Positions 42,577-50,597 of a DNA stretch of 64,000 nt are shown piece after piece (within the stretch, counting starts at the first letter, position 1; every line of letters begins with the position of its first letter). Location: positions 62,001 to 126,000 of the forward strand of contig NZ_BJML01000006.1 in the NCBI RefSeq assembly GCF_006539145.1, in the 5' to 3' direction. The stretch comes from Microbacterium testaceum. Lineage in GTDB: Bacteria > Actinomycetota > Actinomycetes > Actinomycetales > Microbacteriaceae. The notes beneath the pieces are model-generated. The model worked only from the letters and a program-made list of their open reading frames with translations. It did no database searches and was not told the origin of the DNA. Both the position numbers and the translations under genes were made by a program.

Positions 42577-44137
42577 CGCCCACGTATGCCAGGCGACGCT
42601 CTTCGTCGACCGCCTCGAACGTCTTCGCGTACGAGATCGGCAGCAGCCCTTCGCTGAATCCCACGAGGTACACGTGATCCCACTCCAGCCCCTTCGCCGC
42701 GTGCAGCGTCGCGAGCGTCACCGTGCGCGTCGTCGGCTCGTGCTGATCGCGCGCGCGTGCCTGCAGGTCGTCGGTGAAGGCGCGCAGGTCGGTGCCCGCG
42801 GGCGCTTCTTCCGCCAAGCGCAGGATGGCGGCTCGCGCTTCCCACGCTTCGCGCAGCGCACCGCCCGCCTCGGGAGGGTCGTCGGTGAGCCCGACACTGC
42901 GGAGCACGTCGCGGACGGTCGGAAGGAACCCGGTCTCGAGCGGCGCCACCGACGCCGCGCGAAGCGCCATGAGCGCCTGTCGCACCTCGGGGAGATCGAA
43001 GAACTTGCGGCCCCCCAAGACGGACGCTGCGACTCCGACCGAGGCGAGCGCCGAGATCAGACCAGCCGACTGCGCATGCGAGCGATAGAGCACCGCGATG
43101 TCGTGAGGATCGACGCCGCGCGAAAGCGCGTCGCGGATCGAGCGGGCGACCGCGGCAGCCTCTTCTTCGTCGTCGTCGAAAGCGCGCACGGTCGGTATCG
43201 GCGTGTCGTCATCGCTCGCCGCCACGAGTTCGAGCGCCCCGGCTCGGCCGCGCATGAGATCGTTGGCGACAGCGAGGACGGGAGCCGTGGAGCGGTAGTT
43301 GCGCTCCAGACGAACGACGCGCGCGTCCTCGTGCGTGCGCTCGAAGTCGAGCAGGTAGCGCGCGTCGGCGCCGGTGAACGAGTAGACCGTCTGGCTCGCG
43401 TCGCCGACCACGCACAGGTCGCGGCGATCGCCCAGCCAGAGCTCGAGCAGGCGGTTCTGGAGAGGCGAGACGTCCTGGTATTCGTCGACGGTGAAATGCC
43501 GGTACTGCTCGCGCACGGCCGCGGCGACCCGCGGCTCGGCCTCGATCATGCCGGCGCAGGTCAGCAGGACGTCTTCGAAGTCCATCTGCCGACGCTCGTC
43601 CTTGAGCTTCTCGTACGCGCGCTGCAGGGCGACGACCTGGTCGACGCTCAGACGACCGACACCCTCGGGGCGATCCGCCGCGTATTGCTCGATCGAACGG
43701 AGCGTCACCTTGCGCCACTCGATCGCCGACGCCACGTCGCGCAGGGTCGCCGTGTCGGGGGCGAGCCCCACGCCGTCGGCCGCGTGGGCGAGCATGCGCA
43801 CCTTGTTGTCGATGATCGACGGGGCTTGGTCACCGGCGAGCGTCGGCCAGAAGAAGTTGACCTGCGCGAGAGCGGCGGCGTGGAAGGTGCGGGCGGAGAC
43901 CCCCGCGACGCCGAGGGCGCGCAGACGTCCGCGCATCTCCCCCGCGGCCTTGGCGGTGAATGTCACCGCCATCACGCGCTGCGGCGAATAGGCGCCCGTG
44001 TCGACGCCGTGCGCGATGCGACGTGTGATCACACGCGTCTTGCCCGTACCCGCACCCGCGAGCACGCAGACGGGACCGCGGAGGGCGCGCGCGGCCTCCA
44101 GCTGGTGCTCGTCGAGTCCCTCGAGGGGCGCGGTCAC
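42386..44137 (-). CDS. uvrD2: UvrD2-type superfamily 1 DNA helicase
   Basis: A 583-residue 3'-5' helicase with all SF1 motifs: Walker A AGAGTGKT (27-34), DEYQDVSP, GDASQTVYSF, RNYRST, HAAKGLEWDHVYLVG and VGVTRAARTL. Gene position between the ThiF-like gene and nudC identifies it as UvrD2. The mycobacterial UvrD2 is about 700 residues and ends with an HRDC domain and a tetracysteine zinc module; both are missing here, and the chain stops ~30 residues after FLREIGSG. The 3' end overlaps the convergent ThiF-like gene by 191 bases. The GTG start overlaps the nudC stop (GTGA). Confidence 0.9.
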   Translation of the reverse strand: MTAPLEGLDEHQLEAARALRGPVCVLAGAGTGKTRVITRRIAHGVDTGAYSPQRVMAVTFTAKAAGEMRGRLRALGVAGVSARTFHAAALAQVNFFWPTLAGDQAPSIIDNKVRMLAHAADGVGLAPDTATLRDVASAIEWRKVTLRSIEQYAADRPEGVGRLSVDQVVALQRAYEKLKDERRQMDFEDVLLTCAGMIEAEPRVAAAVREQYRHFTVDEYQDVSPLQNRLLELWLGDRRDLCVVGDASQTVYSFTGADARYLLDFERTHEDARVVRLERNYRSTAPVLAVANDLMRGRAGALELVAASDDDTPIPTVRAFDDDEEEAAAVARSIRDALSRGVDPHDIAVLYRSHAQSAGLISALASVGVAASVLGGRKFFDLPEVRQALMALRAASVAPLETGFLPTVRDVLRSVGLTDDPPEAGGALREAWEARAAILRLAEEAPAGTDLRAFTDDLQARARDQHEPTTRTVTLATLHAAKGLEWDHVYLVGFSEGLLPISYAKTFEAVDEERRLAYVGVTRAARTLSVSWARGRGRMERSPSRFLREIGSGSLRSADAAPRPAGTSRRAGAAIASSGRSER

Positions 44138-45045
44138 GCGACACCCCGGTACCAGTCGTCGATCAGACGACGGGCGATGGATGCCGGGCCCGGAAGCATC
44201 GCTGAGCCCTCGCCGCGGAGAGCGGCGCCGATCTCGTCGCGGTTGAACCAGCGCACCTCGACGATCTCCTCACCGTCGGCCTGCGCCTCGTGGTCGTCGA
44301 CGACCGCCGCGCGGAAACCCAGCATGAGAGACCGCGGATACGGCCACGCCTGCGAGCCGCGATACGCGATGTCGCGCAGACGCACCCCGGCTTCTTCGCC
44401 GACCTCGCGAGCGACGGCATCTTCGAGCGACTCCCCGGCCTCGGCGAACCCGGCGAAACACGAGTATCGGTCGCCGCCCCACGCGGCGTTGGCGCCGAGC
44501 AGGATTCGGTCATCGCTCGTTGCGGAGGTCACGAGCACGATCACCGCAGGGTCGGTGCGCGGGAAGTGCTGCCGCCCGCAGACGGGGCAGTGGCGCGACC
44601 AACCGGCATGGCGCACCTCCGTCGCCGAGCCGCACGCGGGACAGAAAGCGGCATCGCGCAACCACCCCGCCAAGGCGACGGCGGTGGTGAGCAGTTCGGC
44701 TTCGCCGTCGGGCAGATCGCCTCCGGCCGCGCGAAGCGGCACCCCGTCGGCATCCGGGACGAGGTCGTCGGGGGCGTCGTCGGCGAGGGCCGCGAGGACG
44801 ACCGCGGTGTGCTCGGGGGTGCGACCGAGGAACGCCCACTCCTGGACGTGGTCGTCGGCGATCCGCGCGCGAGAAACGAGGACGAGGCGGCCGTCTCTGA
44901 GGGGTGCGACATCTCGACGGATGGCGAGGACCACGGTGCGGGGCTCCGACAAGACGCGCTCGAGCAATGTCTCGTCGCCGCGTTCACCGCCCGCGCGGTC
45001 GACGGTCAACGGGACCTCGGATGGCGAAGACGCGGAACGCGGCAT
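44134..45045 (-). CDS. nudC: NAD(+) diphosphatase (NADH pyrophosphatase)
   Basis: A 303-residue NudC with the zinc ribbon CPACG...CPVCGR, the Nudix box GFAEAGESLEDAVAREVGEEAG and the family-specific SQAWPYPRS motif (SQPWPFP form) that binds NAD(H). It hydrolyses NAD(H), and in some bacteria also removes NAD caps from RNA. The ATG at 45045 follows an AGAGAGGTG ribosome-binding site. It is translationally coupled to uvrD2, a pairing kept across actinobacteria. Confidence 0.93.
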   Translation of the reverse strand: MPRSASSPSEVPLTVDRAGGERGDETLLERVLSEPRTVVLAIRRDVAPLRDGRLVLVSRARIADDHVQEWAFLGRTPEHTAVVLAALADDAPDDLVPDADGVPLRAAGGDLPDGEAELLTTAVALAGWLRDAAFCPACGSATEVRHAGWSRHCPVCGRQHFPRTDPAVIVLVTSATSDDRILLGANAAWGGDRYSCFAGFAEAGESLEDAVAREVGEEAGVRLRDIAYRGSQAWPYPRSLMLGFRAAVVDDHEAQADGEEIVEVRWFNRDEIGAALRGEGSAMLPGPASIARRLIDDWYRGVA

Positions 45046-45138
45046 CGAACACCTCTCTGACGGTGGTGCGGGTGGCGGTCGGCGGCCCGACCTGCTCGGT
45101 GAAGGGCGTGGCGCGAGCCGGTGGAGGAAGGCCCGACC

Positions 45139-45144
45139 TACCCT
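45139..45144 (+). promoter_or_regulatory. Probable -10 box of a leaderless promoter (APH-fold gene)
   Basis: TACCCT followed by six bases (GGGGGC) and the ATG at 45151. The G run could also serve as a poor ribosome-binding site, so leaderless reading is likely but not exclusive. Confidence 0.4.
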
Positions 45145-45150
45145 GGGGGC

Positions 45151-46647
45151 ATGGCACGCTCGCCCCTCATTTTAGCCGCGTCGGCGACAACGGCCCTGCC
45201 CGGCGCAGCCTTCTCGAACGTCAGCGCCCTGACCGAGAACGCCGCCGGGCGCTTCGACGCCGCGCTGGCCCGCACCGCCGACGGACGCGAGGTCGTCATC
45301 CGCATGCCCGCCGGCGAAGAGGGTGCTCCCGACCTCGCCGCGGAGTCCCGCGCGCTGCACGCGCTGACGGCGGGCGTTCGAGCGCTCCTCCCTTTCGCCG
45401 TGCCGGAGGTGATCGGCGAGAGCGGTTCCGGGGCGCAGCGTGTGCTCATCGTCGACCGCATCGAGGGATACCGCATCGACCCGGCCCACCTGCCCAAAGG
45501 TCCCGGGTACGCCCCGGCGATCGGCGGCGCACTGGCCGCTGTGCACGCCCTTCCCGTGTCGATCGTCCGGACCGACGGACTGCCGGTGCGCTCGCCCGAT
45601 CAGGTTCGCGACGACGTCAAACGACTTCTCGACCGCGCGGACGCCACCGGCCGCGTCAGCGACGACCTCATGCTGCGCTGGCGCCGCGCCCTCGACGTCG
45701 ACGAGCTGTGGCGCTTCGAATCGGCGGTCGTCCTGGGCGGTGCGACGAGTTCGTCGATCCTGCTCGCCGACGACGCCGACGAGATCCCTCACGTGGTCGG
45801 CATCCTGGACTGGGCCGGCCTGAGCGTCGGCGACCCTGCCGTCGACCTGCGCTGGCTGGCATCCGCCCCCCTCGCCGCCGACGACGTCCACGCCGGATAC
45901 GCCGCCGCCGGCGATCGCTCCCCCGATCCACTGCTGCGCGAGCGCGCCCGGCTCTACGCGGAGCTCGAGTTCGCCCGCTGGCTCGTGCACGGTCACGACG
46001 CCGGCGAGACCGACGTCGTCGCCGATGCCGTCGCCCTGCTCGATGCCCTGGCCGACGGAGTGCGCGGGGACCACATCGTGCCGGACTCGCGTAGCGACAT
46101 CGACGACGCGATGGCCCTCGTCGAAAGCGTCCCCCCGGTCTCGGCCCCGGCCGCCGTCGACACCTCGATGCAGACCGACGCCTACGATCCCGAAGCGCTG
46201 TCGTTGTACCTGTCCGCGGAGCGCGACCGCGTCATGGCTGCCGAGGCACTGGCTGAAGCCCTCGCGAACGCGAAGGAATCGGATGCCGACAGCGGCGCGA
46301 TCCACGTCGACCGACTGCCCGTACCCGACAGCGTGGAGCCGGGCGAGACCGAGCCCCTCGACCTCGACGGGTGGTCCGGCACGACTCCCGAGGCCCAGAA
46401 GGATCGTGGCCAGGGTCCCGCGTTGAGCGGCGACACCGACGCGACCTCGCTGTGGTCCCGCTCTGCCGTGTCGGCTGACCCTTCCGGGACGGCCGTGCGC
46501 GAAGAAGGCTCCTCGGGTGACGACGCGACGGGATCCGACACCCCGGGCGACTCCGATCCCGCCGCGCCTATCGACGACGAAGAGGACGCCGCTCGCGCGA
46601 GCCGCGCCGCGCTGCGTCGCTGGGGTGTCTCCGGCGACGGGTCCTGA
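45151..46647 (+). CDS. Aminoglycoside-phosphotransferase-fold protein lacking the catalytic loop (pseudokinase)
   Basis: A 498-residue protein. Residues ~20-310 follow the APH/choline-kinase fold: the VVIRMP strand with the ATP-site lysine replaced by Arg, VDRIEGYRID in the hinge, and VVGILDWAGLSVGDPAVDLRWL carrying the metal-binding Asp220. The catalytic loop, normally HGDLHPGN, reads LGGATSSS at 195-202, so the His, Asp and Asn needed for transfer are all gone. The C-terminal ~180 residues are acidic and disordered. It stands alone between nudC and AdnAB. I infer a non-catalytic binding or scaffold role; the fold assignment is fairly sure, the function is not. Confidence 0.75.
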   Translation: MARSPLILAASATTALPGAAFSNVSALTENAAGRFDAALARTADGREVVIRMPAGEEGAPDLAAESRALHALTAGVRALLPFAVPEVIGESGSGAQRVLIVDRIEGYRIDPAHLPKGPGYAPAIGGALAAVHALPVSIVRTDGLPVRSPDQVRDDVKRLLDRADATGRVSDDLMLRWRRALDVDELWRFESAVVLGGATSSSILLADDADEIPHVVGILDWAGLSVGDPAVDLRWLASAPLAADDVHAGYAAAGDRSPDPLLRERARLYAELEFARWLVHGHDAGETDVVADAVALLDALADGVRGDHIVPDSRSDIDDAMALVESVPPVSAPAAVDTSMQTDAYDPEALSLYLSAERDRVMAAEALAEALANAKESDADSGAIHVDRLPVPDSVEPGETEPLDLDGWSGTTPEAQKDRGQGPALSGDTDATSLWSRSAVSADPSGTAVREEGSSGDDATGSDTPGDSDPAAPIDDEEDAARASRAALRRWGVSGDGS

Positions 46648-46843
46648 CGAGCATCACGGCTTCGCCGTCGCCGCTCCCTCGGGTTCGTCGCGGCATCCGC
46701 CTTTGCCGGCGCGGCCCGCTACCCCGAACCCCTCATCCCGCCCCCTCCGCGGTGAAGAGCCGGCCCGGGCACCGGTGCGCCGCTCACCGGCGTGCGGCGC
46801 GAGGCGGGGCGTGCGAGGCCGGAGCTCGACGGACCACACGCGA

Positions 46844-46849
46844 TAGCCT
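46844..46849 (+). promoter_or_regulatory. Probable -10 box of a leaderless promoter (hypothetical at 46856)
   Basis: TAGCCT, then six bases (GTGCAC) and the ATG at 46856. It is identical in sequence and spacing to the box before the kinase gene at 5054. Confidence 0.45.
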
Positions 46850-46855
46850 GTGCAC

Positions 46856-47272
46856 ATGCTGTTCCGGCCATCCAAAGAGGCTCCCCCGCCCCTGCCCGCG
46901 GGTGTCGAGGCGGGCCTGTACAAGCTCCGCCTGCCGGAGCGTCCACGCGAGCTCGTCGGCTACCTGTCCGTGCGCCCCTTCCACGCGTACGAGGTGGACG
47001 GCCCGTGGTGGCGGAAGCGGCTCGTCCGACCGACGCTGATCGGTGATTGCCACGTGGACTTCGTCGATCTCGATGTCCGACGAACCTGGCCGGACGCTTC
47101 CCACCGGAACGACATCAAGGAAGGGCCGGTCTTCGAAGCGGAGGGCTTCGACGAACTCGATCAGGGGCGGTTCACTCTGCACGGCGTGGCGTTCTCCACC
47201 GTCAAAGTCGACCCGACCGACAGCCCGAACGAGTACCGCGCTCACTTCCGTTTCGTCGACGTCGCGCGCTAA
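46856..47272 (+). CDS. Hypothetical protein, 138 residues
   Basis: Not recognised. A soluble, mixed-charge protein with a Pro-rich start (SKEAPPPLPAGVEAG), aromatic segments FHAYEVDGPWWRKR, and a beta-rich C-terminal half (FTLHGVAFSTVKVD, YRAHFRFVDV). No signal peptide, membrane helix or cysteine motif apart from a single Cys in IGDCHVDFV. The ATG at 46856 rather than the GTG two codons earlier is chosen because of the TANNNT box. It converges with adnB, 37 bases away. Codon use is normal, so it is likely a real gene. Confidence 0.65.
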   Translation: MLFRPSKEAPPPLPAGVEAGLYKLRLPERPRELVGYLSVRPFHAYEVDGPWWRKRLVRPTLIGDCHVDFVDLDVRRTWPDASHRNDIKEGPVFEAEGFDELDQGRFTLHGVAFSTVKVDPTDSPNEYRAHFRFVDVAR

Positions 47273-47309
47273 CCGCCGCGAGCCGCCGAGCCGGTGAGAG
47301 GCCGAGCCG

Positions 47310-50300
47310 TCAGCTCCGCAGCACCAATTCGTCGCCGACGTAGAAGAGGGCGACGTCGATCTGGTCGAGGTCGATGCCGTGCTTCGCGTGATACGCCTCG
47401 CGATAGAGCTCGAGCTGCAGCATGCGTGAGCGACGCTCGGGCTCGCTGGTGGGCGGGCGACCCGTCTTCCAGTCGACGATCTCGTACCTCTCGCCGCGGC
47501 GGTACACGGCATCCAGCTTGCAGATGACGACGTGCGCACGACCGTCGAGGCGCGTCGTGACGAAATCGATCTCGGTCTCGACCTCGAGGGGTTGCAGCCC
47601 CGCCCATTCCGAGCGTTCGAAGCACTCCCGCAGCCGCTGCAGTTCGGCCGCGTCGGATGCGGAAGCTCCCGCCTCGTCGTCGTCCCATAGGCCGTCGTCG
47701 TCGAGCCCGACACCCGCGCCGACCAGCCCGGAGCGCTGCTCGACCCACGCGTGGAAGAGCGTTCCGAGGCGGGTCTGCCGGTACGGCCGCTCTGGCAGAG
47801 GCCGATGGAGGTCTTCGACCGCGCGGCCGTAGTCGGCGACGAAGTCTTTGAACCGCGACGCCGGGATCCGTGTCGGGGCGGGCGTGTGCACGGGCCGAAG
47901 CCGGTCCGAGCGCTCCGCGAGCAGGAGCTCGAGATCGTCGTCGGCATGGGCTGGAGTACCCGCGCGCGCAGCGGTGACGGCGCTGACGGCTGCTGAGATC
48001 GCGGTGCGTCTCGCCCCGAGCGGGTCGAGCGGCCAGTGCAGCAGGCGCCGCTCACCGTCGTACGGGTCCTCCCCCGCCTCGTCGACGGTCAGCTCGATGC
48101 CGAGCGCCTCGGCGGCCTCGTCCAGGAACACACTGGGCCGACGAGGGCGCTTCGTGCCCGACCAGCTCGACCCCGAGAGCATGAGATGGTCCCGCGCCCG
48201 CGTGAACGCCACGTAGGCGAGACGCCGGTCCTCATCGAGCTGCCGAGCCCGGTTGTCGACGACGAACGCATCGATCGCCGCCTTGAGATCCTGCTGCGTC
48301 TCGGCCCCACGCCACCCGAGCACCGGGAGCCACGCGGAATCGCCTCGGAACTCCGCGGGGAGGATGCCGAAACCCAACCACCCCTTCGTGTCACGCGGCA
48401 GCGACGGCAGCTCGTCGGTCACGAGTCGCACGACGGCCACGGCATCCCACTCCAAGCCCTTCGAGCCGTGGATGGTGAGCAGTTGCACGACGTCGTCTTC
48501 CGGCGGCTCGGTGCGCGGGGCGAACTCGTCGGCCCGTTCGGCATGATCGAGCCACGCCAACAGACTGGTGACGGAGCCCGATTCGTCGGCCGCCAGGAAC
48601 CCGCGGATCTCGTCGACGAAAGCACGCAACTGCGCCGAAGCGATGCGGGCGGGACCGCGGGCTTCGTTCGCGGCGAGTTCGATGTCGAGACGCAGCTCGG
48701 CCTCGATCAGTCGGATGAGCTCCGGGATCGGAGCCCCGACACTCCGGCGGAGCGCGGCGAAGACCGCCCCGGCTTCGCGGAGACGAGCGCGCCCCTCGGG
48801 GGTGATGTCGGTGAGCCACCCGTGTCCGTCGGTCTGGCGGGTGACGAAATCGAGAGCGTCGACCAGTGACGCGCGATCGGCGCCCGGTGTCGAGCGCAGG
48901 CGGTCCACGACCTCGGGGGCCAGCGGCCGCAGGCCGACGTCGTGAGTGGCCAATCGCCGCGCGAGCTGCGCGAGGGCGCGCAGATCGGCGAGCCCCACGG
49001 CCCACCGCGGGCCGGACAACAGCCGGATCAGCGCCGACCCCGCCTCGGGGTCGCTGAGAACCCGCAGCACCGACACCACGTCGACGACTTCGGGGGTCGT
49101 CAGCAGACCGCCGAGCCCGAGGATGCGATGCGGGATGCCTCGCCGTCCGAGGGCATCGCCGAAACGCACCATGTGCTTCTTGCTGCGGAAGAGCACGGCG
49201 CCGGTCGTCGCGCGTCCCTCTGCGGCGCGGGCCGCGCGGACGCCGACGAACCATGACGCGATGCGGTCGGCCTCGGCATCGAGGTCGTTCTCGAAGGCGA
49301 TCTCGACGACGCCGTCCGGAGCCCCGGGACGCGCGCGCAGCTCTTCGACGGCCACGGCCGCACGACGAGCGAGGGGCGCCAGCACGGCATTGGCTGCGTC
49401 GAGCACCCGGGCGCTGTTGCGCCAGCTGGTGAGAAGCGCGAAGCGCCGGCATCCGCCGTCGCCGGCGAAGGCCGCGGGGAAGCCGCCCAGGTTTCCCGCG
49501 CTGGCGCCGCGCCACGCGTAGATCGCCTGGTGCGGGTCGCCGACGGCCATGACACCGGTACCCCCGAAGAGCGTGGCCAACAGGTCGGTCTGGACGACCG
49601 AGGTGTCCTGGTACTCGTCGAGCAGCACGACGCGGTAGCGCCCCCGAAGTTCTTCGACGACCGCGGGATGCTCCTGCGCGATGCGCAGGGCACCGGCCAC
49701 CTGATCCGCGAAGTCCATCACGCCCAGGCGCGCTTTCTCACGGTCGTAGTCGGCGGCGAGGCGAGCGAGCAGGGAGAGCGCCGACACGCGCGACGCGGCC
49801 TCAGCGACCTCTTTGTAGACGGTGACGCGCGCCGAGGTCGACGGACGATCGACGATGCGGCCGAACTCGTCGGGGAACGCCGCCAGCTCGTCGAGATCGA
49901 CGAGGTTGTCGACCCCGTCGCGCGCGATGCGCAGGGCCGCATCGATGATCGTACGAGGCGACTCCTGCCGTTCCTCGAGTCGCGGGTCGTCGGAGGCGAA
50001 CACCACGCGGCGCATGAGCAGCCAGGCCGCCGATTCAGAGAGCACGGCGGCCTCGGAGTCGCGACCGATGCGCAGACCGTGCTCGCGCACGATCGCATCG
50101 GCGAAGCTGTTGTACGTCGACACGGTGGGCCGATGCAGCAGCTGGTCGCCGTCATCGAGATCGTCGTCGACGCTGCCGACCTCGGCGGCGAGGGCGTCGA
50201 GAACCTCGCGGCGCGCGGCGTCTGCGCGCGCTCCCTCGAGCTGCGCCAGCTCGGCGAACACCGCAAGGCGCCCGGCTTCGTGCAGAGCCGGGAGAGCGCT

Positions 50301-50597
50301 CACCAACCCGCGCGTCTCGAACTCCGACAGGCGCTGCAGTCGGCGCTGGATCCGCTCGGCCAGCTCACCCGCGGCTTTGCGCGTGAACGTGAGCCCGAGC
50401 ACCTCGTCGCGTCGGACCAGTCCGTTCGCGACGAGCCAGACGACGCGACCCGCCATGGTCTCGGTCTTGCCGCTGCCCGCGCCGGCGACGACGAGGGCAG
50501 GCGCCAGGGGCGCCTCGATCACGGCGGTCTGCTCGACCGTGGGCGGAAACTGCCCGAGAGCGGCGGCGATCGTCGCCGCCGACAGGACCGCGCTCAC
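47310..50597 (-). CDS. adnB: AdnB-like helicase-nuclease subunit
   Basis: A 1095-residue UvrD-family helicase with a C-terminal RecB-type nuclease. Walker A GAGSGKT is at 39-45; DEYQDTS, GDPHQAIYAWRG, LTIHGSKGLEWDAVAV and AYVAFTRARDHLMLSG follow. The nuclease motif LDAVYRR...YEIVDWKTG near the C-terminus gives the metal-binding Asp and catalytic Lys. With AdnA it forms the actinobacterial heterodimer that resects double-strand breaks (RecBCD/AddAB counterpart); AdnB is the main motor. The GTG at 50597 overlaps the adnA stop, so the subunits are co-translated. Length matches mycobacterial AdnB (about 1100). Confidence 0.93.
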   Translation of the reverse strand: MSAVLSAATIAAALGQFPPTVEQTAVIEAPLAPALVVAGAGSGKTETMAGRVVWLVANGLVRRDEVLGLTFTRKAAGELAERIQRRLQRLSEFETRGLVSALPALHEAGRLAVFAELAQLEGARADAARREVLDALAAEVGSVDDDLDDGDQLLHRPTVSTYNSFADAIVREHGLRIGRDSEAAVLSESAAWLLMRRVVFASDDPRLEERQESPRTIIDAALRIARDGVDNLVDLDELAAFPDEFGRIVDRPSTSARVTVYKEVAEAASRVSALSLLARLAADYDREKARLGVMDFADQVAGALRIAQEHPAVVEELRGRYRVVLLDEYQDTSVVQTDLLATLFGGTGVMAVGDPHQAIYAWRGASAGNLGGFPAAFAGDGGCRRFALLTSWRNSARVLDAANAVLAPLARRAAVAVEELRARPGAPDGVVEIAFENDLDAEADRIASWFVGVRAARAAEGRATTGAVLFRSKKHMVRFGDALGRRGIPHRILGLGGLLTTPEVVDVVSVLRVLSDPEAGSALIRLLSGPRWAVGLADLRALAQLARRLATHDVGLRPLAPEVVDRLRSTPGADRASLVDALDFVTRQTDGHGWLTDITPEGRARLREAGAVFAALRRSVGAPIPELIRLIEAELRLDIELAANEARGPARIASAQLRAFVDEIRGFLAADESGSVTSLLAWLDHAERADEFAPRTEPPEDDVVQLLTIHGSKGLEWDAVAVVRLVTDELPSLPRDTKGWLGFGILPAEFRGDSAWLPVLGWRGAETQQDLKAAIDAFVVDNRARQLDEDRRLAYVAFTRARDHLMLSGSSWSGTKRPRRPSVFLDEAAEALGIELTVDEAGEDPYDGERRLLHWPLDPLGARRTAISAAVSAVTAARAGTPAHADDDLELLLAERSDRLRPVHTPAPTRIPASRFKDFVADYGRAVEDLHRPLPERPYRQTRLGTLFHAWVEQRSGLVGAGVGLDDDGLWDDDEAGASASDAAELQRLRECFERSEWAGLQPLEVETEIDFVTTRLDGRAHVVICKLDAVYRRGERYEIVDWKTGRPPTSEPERRSRMLQLELYREAYHAKHGIDLDQIDVALFYVGDELVLRS

